DNA of 64,000 bases from the NCBI GenBank assembly GCA_012861695.1, contig JAAOOA010000399.1, positions 15,359,248 through 15,423,247 on the forward strand, written 5' to 3'. Below the pieces are notes generated by a model. That model saw nothing but the letters and a program-made list of their open reading frames with translations. It had not been told where the DNA came from and did not search any database. This stretch comes from Trematomus loennbergii (Eukaryota; Chordata; Actinopteri; Perciformes; Nototheniidae). A program made the position numbers and the translations under genes. Within the stretch, counting starts at the first letter, position 1, and each line of letters starts with the position of its first letter. This document shows positions 50,385 through 63,900 of the stretch, in pieces.

Positions 50385-50610
50385 TAAATGCTGGTTTACT
50401 GTCATAATAAACACAAATGTGCTTTACTGGTTTTCTTACATGTCAAAAATGTCTGCTGTGAAAAAGGTCTACCCAGACAGACTATTTTGAGTTAGTCTAC
50501 CTGAAAATATATATCCTTTTAGGCGTGGCAATGTACATCTTTATCATTTTCATTGGTACTTTTCCAAGTCTGATGACCTTATAATTACTAACACACCTAT
50601 TAACCTAGGC

Positions 50611-51093
50611 CAGGGGTGTCAAATTCAATTTCATCACGGGCCACATCAGCATTATGGTTGCACTCAAAGGGCCGGTTGTAACTTTAAGACTATATCATTA
50701 ATTAATATAACTTCATAATTAACTACGTCTGAAAGCAGAAGTCTAGAGCAAATAATTGCAAGTCTCTTCAGTAAGAATGTCACAATATGATTTTAAAAGA
50801 AAAGCCACATTCTGGAAAAACATTGATTGTGACATTTTGAAAAAAAAATCTATTTATGAGAAAAAGGCTAATTCTAAGAAAAAAGGCATATTTGGACAAA
50901 AAAAGTCAAATTCGGAGAAAAAGTCAAATTTGAGATGCATTGTGGGACATGTCGTTTATGGGCAACGTGCTTCTGTAAAGTAGCATGTAACCGTATAATA
51001 AACATATTATATTCTTTGCAAGCTCTTGTGGGGCCACATAAAATGAAGTCGCGGGCCGGATTTGGCCCCCGGGCCTTGAGTTTGACACCCCTG
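50611..51093. mobile_element. Non-autonomous hAT element with 8-bp target duplication
   Basis: The ends are CAGGGGTGTCAAATTCAA and GAGTTTGACACCCCTG, with subterminal 'cacgggccacat' and 'cgcgggccggatttggcccc'. The exact 8-bp duplication ACCTAGGC flanks it (50603-50610 and 51094-51101). Terminal CAGGGGTGTC and the 8-bp duplication are hallmarks of the hAT superfamily. No transposase is encoded. Confidence 0.93.
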
Positions 51094-51870
51094 ACCTAGG
51101 CAATGGTCCAATCAGAGTAATTGAAAACACCTTTGTGGGTGCTTTAATGTTAATGATAGTAACACTCATGCTTATCCCACTATGACAAATCAAAATGTCA
51201 GCTATAAAAAGACCTGCTCTAGACCTCTGTGCCTTATATTGGCATATTTGACCTTAGATATAGAAGGATTTGATTATTACCACTTCAATTTAAAACATTT
51301 CAAAAGGGAAATTACAGTATTGTAAGGCGGGTCATAACTACTTTTGTTGGAAATTATATTTTTCAAGAAATGATTGCAATAAATTATATTTTATGATTTT
51401 AAGAACACTGTTCAACAAATGTTATAATATAACAGCTTAATAATGCAAGTACACCCTTCACAGTCCAAAATTGCAATAAGAATGTGAAAATGATACTCAA
51501 TACATTAAATAAAACAACAAAACCAAAAAACATCAAATAAAATGTACCCTCGACTCAGTTAAATGATGCATTGTCTGCACAATGCTCAAGTGTTATTATG
51601 GTACGGCAAACCTTGCTGCTTATTTTGGCAACATGTTGGGTCAAATGATGTCTACATGTCTATGTAAACAAACACTTATGTAACCACAATGGTCAATATT
51701 GAGGTCAGACAGAAAGTTTGAGGTCATGTCCATATAGTCTACAATAAATCAATAATGTGATTGACATGACAGGCCTTTGTCTAGTGCGTATAGAGATTAC
51801 TGAATGATTTCTCGTGTTTAGCTTAGACATGAATCTGTCCTGTGTCTGTGGTGTTTCCTCTGTAGGAGTG

Positions 51871-53170
51871 ATGCGAGCTCCCCTGCGCTGGGTGCTATGG
51901 GATGTGAAAGACACCCTGCTGAAGGTGCGTGCGTCTGTCGGAGAGCAGTACTGCAAGGAGGCTAAACGAGTGGGCCTGAACCTCAATCCTGTGGAGGTCG
52001 AAGCTGCATTCCTTAAGGCATATCGACATCATTCTAGCAGAAGCCCAAATTATGGCATCAGTCAGGGCCTGGATGGACGGTCCTGGTGGATCAGGGTGGT
52101 GCGGGACACTTTCTCCCAGTGCAGGGTGCAGGACCCGGCCCTGCTTAATGCAATGGCTCACAACCTTTATTATAGCTTCTGTGATGCAGAGAATTGGGAG
52201 GTGAAGGACTGATCACACACCTTGCATACACACAGAATTAATAATAATTGAAAATGTTAAATGTACACAAACTCCTTCTCCAATGCATCAGAGATATGGC
52301 TGCAGCTAAATAATATACAATCGTTATTTATCTTCCATTTTATTTCTCAATTGTTTCATCTGTCAAATGTGAGTAAATAGTGGAAATGCCCATCCCAGTA
52401 TCGCAAGGTGCAAATTGATGTCTTTAATTTCTTGTCTTTTTCAGTCCAAAAAGATATTTACTCTAATATGATATAAAACGAAGAAATACAAGAAATGTCC
52501 ATATTTTAGATATCTGAAAACATATTTTTCTACCATTTTAATTACAATTTAGATTGATATGTTATTGCAGTTTAAAACATAGATTAGGCAAAACTAAATG
52601 TGTAAAGGTTTTTGTATGCAATCACAGTCATCATCAAAAGCCTTTTAGGATCAGTTTCTAGCTTGTTGCTTTGTAAAGCTACTACTGTTTGCTTTTTATA
52701 TTAATGTTAACAGCAGTGACTTAAGTACCACATAACATTTTAACTTACAGGTGTATTTTGTCGCTCTGCTTTAGGTATTTCCAGACTCAAAGAAGACCCT
52801 GGAGAGTTGCTCTTCTCTAGGACTGGAGCTTGGCGTGGTATCAAACTTTGACAACCGCCTAAAAGAGATTTTACGTGTTTGTGGCCTGCTGTCTCACTTC
52901 AGCTTTTTAATAACTTCAGAGAAAGCAGGAATAGCAAAGCCAAGTCCAGCCAGCTTTGAACAGGCGCTGCAGAAATGTGGAGTACCAGCTGCCAGCGTAG
53001 CTCATATTGGGGACCACTACCTGAACGATTATCTGGCCTCTCGCTCTGTGGGCCTCCACGGGTTCCTGTTAGACAGAGACAACAAGCATAAACACCCTGA
53101 CCTTCCTGCAGAGCATCGGCTCAGCTCCCTGGAGGAGCTGCCGCCAAAGCTCCAGCAACACATTAACTAA
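51871..53170 (+). CDS. hdhd3: Haloacid dehalogenase-like hydrolase domain-containing 3
   Basis: A member of the HAD hydrolase superfamily; the substrate of HDHD3 is not established. Two coding exons, 51871-52200 and 52775-53170, join in phase 0 and give 241 residues (human 251). The ATG lies 5 bp after an acceptor at 51865, so a 5' UTR exon exists upstream. Motif I is WDVKDT, where the usual second Asp of DxD is Lys, as in human HDHD3. The cap region has PNYGISQGLDGRSWW; motif II is VVSNFD, motif III Lys lies in AKPSPASF, and motif IV is HIGDHYLNDY. The intergenic stretch 48100-48211 ends in GTACGT and could be its first exon, but this is weak. Poly(A) signals AATAAA are at 53347 and 53390. 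Confidence 0.93.
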
Positions 53171-53346
53171 TGCCAAAAGATCACAGGGTCAAGTGCAAAG
53201 CTACTGAGACTAAATGGGGTTCAGTTAGGGAACTAATTTTTGAGATGTAGCCATGGTGACCTGAGTGGAATCAACCACTTTAGAGTTCAAATGAAATGCG
53301 CCTGAAAGAAATTGAAGGGGGGGGCGGGGGGCACACGTTGTCACTA

Positions 53347-53395
53347 AATAAAAACTATTTATTGTGTTTTATCATGTACTTTTTCTTTAAATAAA
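53347..53395 (+). terminator. hdhd3: hdhd3 poly(A) signals
   Basis: Two AATAAA hexamers, 53347-53352 and 53390-53395, lie within 230 bp of the hdhd3 stop. Confidence 0.7.
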
Positions 53396-53399
53396 CTGG

Positions 53400-56300
53400 A
53401 AGGAATTAATATATACATATCAAAAAATTGTCTACGAGTTCTACTTTTTTCATCTGACATCAGACATATTGACAGCACAATGCAAGGATTAGTCAACAAA
53501 AAAGTTGGGGTCTTACAGATGGGGGCAACTTAAATAAAAAACAAGCATGTATTGTTGGGTGTTGGCCAACCATCCCCCGAGAACACATTTTTCTTGAAAG
53601 ATACCCCTGGTCCACTGAACTTTGGTTATCCTGAAAAGAGACCACTCCCATCCTGACAGACGGGTTTCAACATTATAGAATAGTGATTAAGATGATTACG
53701 TTAATGTTTGTTGGTAGTGTGGAGGAAACTTCTGTGTAGCAATGCAGTGGGAGTCACCGACTCAGGAAGGAGACATGGTGAGAGTTGGAGCTTTGATGTC
53801 AAACACTGATGGGTTTATTCAGAGTATCGGCCGGAGGATTCACATCACAAATCACGAGTCAGAGGGTCTGACTTCACGGAGAGTTGCCACGTCAATTCTG
53901 AAGAGCCTCTCTCTATGTTAGACCTTTTAACTGGTTCACAGAGAGTAATCAACATCACTGAGAGAGTAGACTAAACAGCTGGGAACACTGAATCACTTGC
54001 GTCCGACACTTATGGCCTCAAAGATTTCACACTTTAGAGTCCACAAACACTGATAAAGAAGTGCCTCAGTGTTCTCACAACAATTACCATTTGTGCCCGA
54101 GAGTTGACCGGTCACAAACTGGTAACAACAACACATATGGCACCAAGGCCTTTCCTTAAAGGAGATAACAGACGTCAGAGTAGATCATAAAACGTCACAG
54201 AGCAAAAGGTTGGATATCTAGAAGAATTATTCCTTAACAGGTAGTGACACCTGCTGCTTCAGCAGTCTGAGTAGACTAATCAAGAGTTGCAGCATTTCTA
54301 AGTACGAACTTCCCTCTTTGCGTTTCCCTGGAACAGTGTTGAATTGCTGAGGTTTTTTGTGGAAAATAAACTCTTTCACAATGACAGTCTTATCAAGTCA
54401 CATTAGGGAGAGATGAACTTGACAATATATTTTTGTTATAGAAAATACAAGAAAGGATTTTGAATTTGACCTCTCATTGCTAACATTGGAATCACTTTAG
54501 GAAGGGACCTCCTCATGGCCAGTATGGACAGTTTAATATTAGAACAAAACGTGTTTATCCTGTAAGGAGATTGAGGTGTCTTAGAATAAAACCGAAAGAT
54601 GTAAGAGTAAAGAACACAAGATAAATACGAATAATTAATAAAACAAATAAGGAGCAAGTGTATAGAGATAAGATAAATACTGAGCTCTTGGCACTATATC
54701 AGCCCCAGTTTACTGAAAAGGGTGAACCTTCAGGCTTTAAATAACTAATGTACAACTAATATATGACTGAAAACATCTGTCACTCAACATCTATTGCCAG
54801 TGAATACATATGTTCAGCCTATCAATAATTAATTGGTGGAACAATCTATTTTGTGGCAGACTTTATTTGATTATTATTGTGTCATGAATTATTATTTTTA
54901 TAATTTATTGTATCATAATTATTTCAATAGCTTCGATGTCCTGTAACCCATTCACACCAAATTGATGCAAACAATTATTAATACTCTGGACTAGTAGGAT
55001 ACATCTATTTGTATTTAATTTAGCAATTCTTTTAATATTTAGAATGTTGAGATGTGTAGATAAAGAAACTACTGAATTTTCATTGAAATATTAAAATAAA
55101 AAACACTGGAATTTGACAAAAACCAATGTGTCCTCCTTTTCTAGTGTAGTATGACAATGCTGCATTGATTCACTGGGTCACATGACATGAGCTATTGAAA
55201 GAAAATCCAGACCTTTCAATAAAAAACAGCTGCTTTCCCTTGAATAAAATGGGACTAGATGGTGCTTCACCTTTGATATTTAAAGTACCAAAAGTGCATT
55301 TTTTTTATAATAATCCAAAAGGTTTAGGGTAAACATGTCCATTTAAACAAGATAATGGAGACAGAATGTATGTCAAACTCTCTAAAAAATATGTAAACTT
55401 CAATCATCAACTAACAAACATGAATATAAATATCAAGACATCACATTAAGCTGTCCGGTATACAATCATTTGTTCATGTGTTTAAGTTAACTGACCCTTT
55501 AACTGAAACTCTGAGCTTTTCATAATTTCTAATGATTTGTTAGCAGCAAAAAAGGCCGGTTGCTTAACGCTAATACCACTGTAAATACTCTTATTTCAAA
55601 CCATCTGGTCAGAGGCAGATATGTTGGGCTGAGGATCAAAAGGGCCGTAAGAGGGAAAAGACCCACATGGCATTGCATTCAAAGCATAGCTTCAGCCTCT
55701 TATGGGAAATTAGGATTGACATGTTTCCAAATCAGATTTAAAGAGTTAAAGGGAATGTCCCAAGTTGACACCACTTTGTATTAAAAAATTAAAATCTGCG
55801 AAATGTTATTTTACATTGTCTTTGCCCTTTTTTCTGCATTACATGTAATGTATCTCCACTTGCGCTTCTCCCTATGTTAAAGTGTATTGTTTATCTGTAG
55901 GAAAGCACCCACAAGAGCTCCTTAATTCAAAGCTGGTTTAGTGGCTCAGCCAGACGGCTCTGAAGGGCTCCACTGAAATCCAATTGCAGACATAATGGGA
56001 TTGTAAAACAAAACGAAGCTCTTCATACGGCGAGCGAAAGGAAAGAACCGAGGAGATGCAGCACGTTAAGAGGAAAGATGGCAACCCAATGACATACAAT
56101 GGAAATACAAAAACAGGATGTATGTGACGCATTCTTGCACATCGAATAAAGGCTTTAACATGAATGGGTGTAGATTCTGTAAAGTCAAAAAGACAAATAA
56201 ATAAACTGAATGGAAATACAGAGCTGAAACGTTTCCCTCAGCTATAAATGCACTCAAGGGTTCAGCCCTTTGTTGAATTTGGCCCGGGGTTCAGGCTAAC

Positions 56301-57975
56301 ATGTTGCCATTTCTATGTCTTGAAATATTAATTGAAGAGAAAAATAGAGGAGCAGAGGGACAGAAAATCGGGGTATTTACAGAGAAAGAGAACAAAAATG
56401 AAAGAGCTTCAGAAATGAAAAGAAGGTCACGCGATGAATCAGACTAGAGAGATGGAGCAGCAGGTAATGGTCACATCAATAAGAAATATGCACACATACA
56501 CACTTGCATTTTTTATTCTTAATTGGAAAACGACAGCAGATAATAAAGGCTTTCCAACTGTGAAAACATCAATCTCACAAAATTAATTGATATTGGATTA
56601 GAAGATCAACTTTTTCCATGACTTTATACCGACACCATACATTTACACATTTACTCATAACAAACTTTAACATATTCTGAATGGAAATGTCACCGCGTAC
56701 TGTAAACAAAGTGTCCTCCCCTCGATTTGGCAGATAAATACCACATCACATTCATTTTGTTGTTACTTTTATAACACAAAACGCATACAAACTTTACATT
56801 GGAGTCAGTTAGCAACAATATTATGTATTATTCCAGTTTTTTTAAGAAAATCTTAAATATCTTGTTTTAAATTAACCCTCAGAGGCGCTTTCTCTTTAAA
56901 AGTATTTAAATTCAAAGCAGATGCAATGCTATAAAACACCACTTTTAAAATAAAAAGTGTTTAGTGTTTTTAAAAATACAAGCAGTGATTTAAGAGCATG
57001 CATGCAGGTTTATGTGTACACGCTGAGGGCCTGTCCCTTTAGTGCTCATTCAGGCAAAGTGTATTTGGCATCTCTCTATATGTTGACACTTTTTCAAGCG
57101 ACTACATTGTACAGTAAGTGCAGTTTTTTTATGAACATTAAGCAAGCATGCGGAAAAGTGCAACAATACAATAGGAATGTGGTGCAGTTATAGCTTGCAA
57201 ATTAAAACACCTCTGATGCATGAACACCTTCAAGTACAGCTCAGGATTAAAAAATAAAACTAATATTTCAGCTTCAGTAGACAAACCGGAGTCATCAAAT
57301 CATTTTGTATGTCCTGTGTGTATTATTACTGATTCAAGTCCAGGGCTTTAAATCCATTAGCAGTCTTTCCTTATTACCATTCCTGTCATGTGAAGTGAGT
57401 TCCTTCTTTAAAAATGGACACTAAAAAAACTTTTTTTGAAGCATCAGTTTTCCAACACCACCATTTTTTTTAAATGTCCTATGTGCTTGTAGAGTTCTGA
57501 TGAAAAGTGCTCAAAGTTATTAAAAGACAGAAATGGGAATCAGAGTCTTCTGATTTAAATGGATTATTGTTCTCCCACAGCCCAGACATATCACTTTTCC
57601 AAATAGACTTCCACACAGGATGCTTATTGGCCTCGTAGATCATTCCCGGGTCCTCTAGGCCACAAACCGACATCAGGACACATGGGACCCTCCCCATGTA
57701 GGCAGCCACTTCATCCTCAGAGCTTCAAACAGACTGTTGCAGTTCTGTGTGTACGTCTAGGTTCGAAGAGAGAAGTAAACACGTCCTACCGTGCTGTAGG
57801 TCAAAGGGCCCAGTCAGTGGGAAAAATGGCCCTGAACATTTATCCTCCCACATCCAGCTGGCCTCGCTCAGCCACATGGACGATAACGCTGCTTTGCCTC
57901 TGGACGGGTCTTTGGATGCAATCCTGAGGATTGGTGGGCCGGACGGATGCAGAGAGCTCTCCATCCAGCAAGATG
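53400..57975. other. Gene-free stretch, lower part probably tgfa 3' UTR
   Basis: No coding exon was recognised. On the minus strand the sequence below the tgfa stop (57981) should be its 3' UTR, which is long in mammals. A minus-strand AATAAA (plus TTTATT at 56512-56517) could end it, but several similar hexamers exist. The segment 53740-54300 has moderately low AT content with no family I can name. Confidence 0.5.
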
Positions 57976-57980
57976 TCTTC

Positions 57981-60900
57981 TCAAACCACTGATAGAGAAA
58001 TAGTAAACAGTTTAGATTTTTCTTTCCTTGTGAGGATCACTATCTGACGGTATTTTAACTACTTTCATCAAATCTCATTTGTGTGTCCAAGTCTTTTTTA
58101 AACCTTTCTTAGCCACACAATTAATTAATTAATTAATAAAAAAAGTAATCACAGAAGAACATTTAATTTCATAACGGTTGCTTTTAGAATAAATCAAATA
58201 AAAATGATAAAACACAAGTAAAAATTCTTTTAAATTTGTATTAAGAAAAATACATTGTTCATTTTGCTTTTCTCATTGAATTTGCAGACAACCATATACA
58301 ATGTGACTGAAAGCCAGTCACTTGTAGATTATTGTTTATAAGATAGGATAATATAAGATAAGATAAACATGACATAAGTAATGTACCGCTCTCAGAAGGA
58401 TGGCAAGATGCTCCATGCTTCTCTGTCATGTGGTGATGTGCACGGCTCTGCCTGCGATAGTCCTGCCTCCACGCAGCTGCACAGGAGAAAACTCAAGTTA
58501 CCAAAATCCTGAAACTCCTCAAAGTTCATAATTTCTTCCCTGATAAGAAACATATTTTGGCTTACATGATAGTTATCCAACACACTGTACATCTTATCCT
58601 TTATAATGCAGTGAACAGATACTGTAATATGTAAGATATGCCAAATTGTACTTACTGTAAAAGTGTACACATCACCATGATCAGCACACACCCAATCACA
58701 CACAACACCAGCACTGTGGCAACGGTCTGCTGTCTGTGATTGGTTGCTACGACAGCCAGCAGGTCGGCATGCTCACACCTCATCCCAACAAAGCCTTCGT
58801 GACACCTGCAACAAGGACGGAAAACCAAATTGGATATGCAAAGAGTTAGATTTCAAAACAGCAGTTTAGGGGTTTCATTGACATTTGAGGACTATTGTCT
58901 GATTGGGGGAGTCCCAACTCTTGTAAAAATCCCATGTTGTTCTATTCTTTTGCAACATCATATACACCCATGTTGATTTCATGTACCTGTGAATTAAAAT
59001 AACTGTCATTACTGTAACTTTACACTACAGTTTAGTAGATTTGTGTCAGATCAGTCTTGTGAACAGATAGAGTCAGCTGAACAATGTTTGCATTGTATAT
59101 TTAACTTTCCATAGACACCCATTTTGTAATACTGCAAGGTTATTCTGGAATAGTTAGTGACATAACAGACAGTTACTTGAAAGTAAAAACATTCAGGATT
59201 ATCACTTTAAGACAGTAACAACTTACACACATGCAGGTGTTTCCTCTAATATCAGGAAGCGACATGTTCCGTGGAAGCAGAAATGGCGATGTGAGTCTGG
59301 ACAGTCATCGAAATGAGACCGGACAGCGGCTGCCACAAACTCTGTGGGACAAGAGTTGACATTTTCAGAGAGACGTACAAAGGTTTGTTAAAGGTCACCT
59401 ATTATGCAAAATCCACTTTTTCATGTCTTTCATACATAAACATGTGTCCCCTCTGTGTAAAGAGATTCTGAAAGTTTCAGGAAAAAAGATTCACTCTCTT
59501 TTTGTCCTGATCTATTTTATGAAAACCTGTCTGAATATGCGCTGATCAGATTTTGGCCACTTTATGATGTCATAACGATTTTTTGGCTTGCGTAACTATT
59601 AGCCGCTAACCAACCAAGGTAACCCCCCCCCACCACCTTATCACCTGAGTCTCCTCCTAAGCACCATTGTGTTTTTTTTAACCAAATATCTCTCAGAGGG
59701 GCGTGGAGAGTGGCTCCTTATTTTCATCTAAAGTAACAGACACAGAATCAGCACTTTTGAAACAGGGCTGAAACAGAGGGGATTATGGGATGCTACAATG
59801 CATGATCTGTTTGATATTTCGAGCCAAAGACTTCAGAGACATGTTTTGTATATATCCGAGACCTGTAATATATTGATGAAAAATAGTATAATAGAGTGGC
59901 GAAGTCCCTCCCCTTCCGGTTGAGCCCCATGGGACCTTATTTCGGAAAAGTTATGCATTGAAGTCAATGGAGAGAGAAAGATTATCTTTCGATCCCGTTT
60001 GAATTGTGCCACGAATTACACATATCATGTTTGTCAATTTAAAAGATAATTTTGCAAGTCAAAAAAAATAAAATGTGTCGTAAAACTGTGAAGTAACACA
60101 TTTGTTTGTGTGAACCGCTCAATGAACTACATCTCTGGTCTCACAGAACAACACACGTCACCAAGATGGCCGTCACTACTGTCAACAAACCGATTGGCTA
60201 CCCTCACACTATCACCACAATGAAACACGTCCTGAAGAATGTCATGCAAAGCTGCCTGCCTGCCTTCGATTCTCTCTGAACTGCCCGGTCGTTTTAATGT
60301 CAACCATTTGTGCAGATAGCATGAAGTAGAGAAGATCGCTAGCGTTAGCGTTAGCATTTCTCCCCTGGGCTTAAATGGTGTATTATAGAATGATCACACC
60401 GGTGACAGTACTATTCAAAGGGTTCACGAAATATGACTACTACTCTTACTGTTTAACATTTTGGGTTACTTAATGTTACTTCATGTTAAGGCTAATAAAA
60501 ATGACAAGGCTGTAATGCTAACTAACGTGCTAGCTACTAGCTAGGTAGCTAACTTGATCTACACACTCCTCTTTCATCAGACGGGAAGCGAAAGAACAAG
60601 CAAGACTCATTGCTGGTATAATAACAACCTGGTACTAAGCACACAGGCATCTTGTGAAAGTTATCTTATCTTATCATATATATACGGTATTATACGTGTA
60701 TCGTAGTGTCTCAATTGTGACATCACTTACGCGACTCTGGGATTTGTAGTCTTTCTAGTTTCGTATTTTTCAAAGTCTTATATTTCAACAGTTTTAAGAC
60801 AAACTGTGACTTTTTTTACATGGAAATGATTTTTTAAGATTGACAAACATCATATGTGTAATTCATGGCACAATTCAAACGGGATCGAAAGATAAGTTTT

Positions 60901-63900
60901 CTCTCCCCATTGACTTCAATGCATAATTTTTCCGAAATAAGGTCCCATACCCCGGAAGTAAGTGGGAGGGACTTCGCCACTCTATAGGAAACCTTTAAAA
61001 GAACAGGAATCACTGCCTTTCCTCCATGAAACCACTTACTCACATTCAGCTAGGTTACAGTAAAGTCGTTAGCTAGAAGAAACACTTTGAGAACCATGAA
61101 TCAAGTCATTTATCGCATGAACTCTTTCTTAATTACAATATCAAATATACGCCAAGTACATAACATGACACAGGTGAATATCATACGTCTCAAAATAACA
61201 TAAGCCTGCAGCATGTACAGCATGTACTAAATCCTAAAGCTGACACCCACGCCACCAGCGGCAGACTGAACTCTTTTGTTACGAGTTGCGTGTGGATTTG
61301 CTGTGGCTTACATCTCACACTGTACCTGGGAGGGACAATTAGAGTCAAGAAAAGTCTTGGTGAGTGAGACGCTGCAAACAAAAAGCTCCATCCATCAACC
61401 AACATTGAGACTCCGCAGAGAGCATATTGCTGCAGGCACTTTCCTTTATGCAGAAATTAAAGCCTTTAAAATAGATTTATTTTCTCTAGGTTTTGCAACT
61501 ATCTCAGCTTTCACTTTGACAAAACAACAGTGCAAAATATCACATTAAATGCACACCCAATCAAAATCAGGACATTACTTCCACGTTAACTGTACAGTCA
61601 GAAAATTCCTGTGTAACCGAGTCCAACAAAAGTCAGTGTTTCCCTCAGCAACAGAAACAGACGCACAGTGTTGCATTCAGGGGTGGGAAGGAGGATGAGC
61701 ATGCAGACAGATAGCTGCATTACAGCCTTCGTCACACACTCCATTCCAACGGTAAATGGGCTTTTGGACTGCAGCCTACTATTGTCTCCTTCATTCAGAC
61801 TCTGTGAAAGCCCTCTGTTGTCCCTGAGGCATCTGCCTAACAAACCCTCTCCCTTCACATGTGATTTTGGCAGTCGAACGAGAGGAAATTTGTGACGTAA
61901 ACTAGCCTTTAGGGTGTGTATTTAAAATCATAATGGAATACAGTACAGGCAGCTTTTGTGAAAATGCTAAATGTAAAGCTCATACTGTATATTCTGCCCA
62001 TTATCTTTAAATGTACCACAATTGCTGCCCTAACTCATGCTAAGAGGATCAATTATCAGCAAGCACCACTCAGTCTGCATGTGTTGATACACTGCAGCTC
62101 AATGGGAAGCTTTACAGTGTTGACAACCCCTGCTGTGATGCAAAGCTGATGTGAGAGTGGCTGCAATGAGGATGTGATGTATCTGAAGTACAGTGATTTA
62201 TTTGGCTGGAGACAGCTTGACGATAAGCCAAACCTTCCCCTGCATCTTGACTTACTTTTAACTGGATGGACGGTAGTTGTTGTAGCACGTGTGATAGTTG
62301 TAGTTGTGTTTCTGCTGTTGGTTGTTGCAGAGCTGCTTGCTGTGTCGTTTGGAGCAGCAGTGGAATTTGTATGGATGGTAATGCTGGCTTCTATGTTTAT
62401 CGAATCAATCAGTCCTGCTTCGAATGTAAAGAGGGAATCTGCAGAGAGGAAAATAGGCTGTTAACATGTCATTTGGTCACGATGTGAGAAAATATACAAA
62501 TGAAAACAAATAACTGCAGAAATATGACACCCGATTAAGAATACTGCAGTGATAGCTGAACAAGGTCTTGAGAGCATTTAGAAATATGAAATACAGTATT
62601 TTTGAGGAGCTGGCTTAACATGAGCTTGAACCTTCACCTATTACATTTTGAATTATTTCATTTGTAAGACACAAGTACAGAGAAACATTGACAGTTGAAC
62701 CTGCTAAAGGTACGACACCTGTCCCTTAATGGGCATTGAAAGTTCAAGATAAAAATTACATGTTATAGTTTAAAAACATACAAGAGCAACCATCCATGAT
62801 GATAGAATATCATATAGGAAAAATTAAAACAGACATAAATATAAAACAGAATGCAAAACATTTTTCAAATGAATTATACCATAATGGATTGCTTTCTGGC
62901 AAGACGTGACTGTGCTGGGACTTACTTTCAACTTGAGGCGTGTTAGTTGTTGTAGCAGGGGCGATAGAAGTGAGAGTTGTTGTTGCAGAGCTGCTTGTTG
63001 AGGTGTTCGGAGCAGCAGTGGAGTTTGTATCGATAGAAATGCTGGCTTCAATTATTGTGGAATTGCTCGGTCCTGCTCCAAATGTAAAGAAGGAACCTGC
63101 AGAGAGGAAAATAACCATCTGTTATGTATAGAACTAACAGCAAAAAAGAAAAAGAAATGCCAAAAAGAAGCTCACTGTAAACTCACCATTGAGTATCACA
63201 GAAGTAAAAGTAAAAGTACCTATAGGAATATAAAACATATATATTACTTTCTTTACTTCAAACATAAGGAAAACCAGGTGTCACGTATCCTGATATATGG
63301 ATTAGTCCCAGTGGTCCGCCCTGTTTGTGTCTTCATTGTAATATCGATGCTTCATTGAGTAACTTGTACCCAATAATAGTAACAGGGTCAAGCATCCACT
63401 AAAAGGATGAGACAAAAGCTCTATATACGGGAGTCCTCTGAAGACACGCCAACAGTACTACAGGCTGAAACCAGCTGATGATCACAGAAATTGTGGTTTG
63501 TTGTAAAAAAGAAGATATAAGAAATGTAATAATATTAAAAAAAAATGTCAAGCCATAAAAATATATAAGAAAGAAAGAGGTTTAAATATATATTTGGTAT
63601 TATACTCACTAGGCATACTATGAAGAATAGTTTTTTCTGGCTTTATTTTAACAAACAAAAACAGAATCAGTGACACCATAAAGGATAAACAAAACACCAT
63701 CAAGCACATCAAAACAAATAACAAAATGCATATGGAGTATATCAAAAACTTTTGATAGTAATATTGTACTGGTTGTCATTGCAAGTCAGTCAAGTGAATT
63801 CATATCAAATAATACAATTCAACAGGGGGCAATAATGGCGAACTGTGATCATTAACCAAAGCATGGATACAGATGTTTCAGAATGAGACCCACAAAAATT

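Noticed and set aside
51700..51870. Upstream in-frame ATG for hdhd3 at 51814
   Set aside because: The frame crosses a clear acceptor (TTTCCTCTGTAG at 51854-51865), so the segment is intronic. ATG 51871 gives a start matching human HDHD3.
57479..57709. 76-codon minus-strand frame
   Set aside because: No splice context or recognisable domain; same presumed UTR region.
57725..57964. 79-codon minus-strand frame just after the tgfa stop
   Set aside because: It lies in the presumed 3' UTR, has no family resemblance, and the conserved ESVV end of tgfa stops before it.
63548..63745. Minus-strand hydrophobic frame resembling a membrane helix with a short tail, between tgfa exons
   Set aside because: It has acceptor- and donor-like borders but is out of phase with the tgfa exons on both sides and is mostly low-complexity Leu/Phe. 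Treated as chance.
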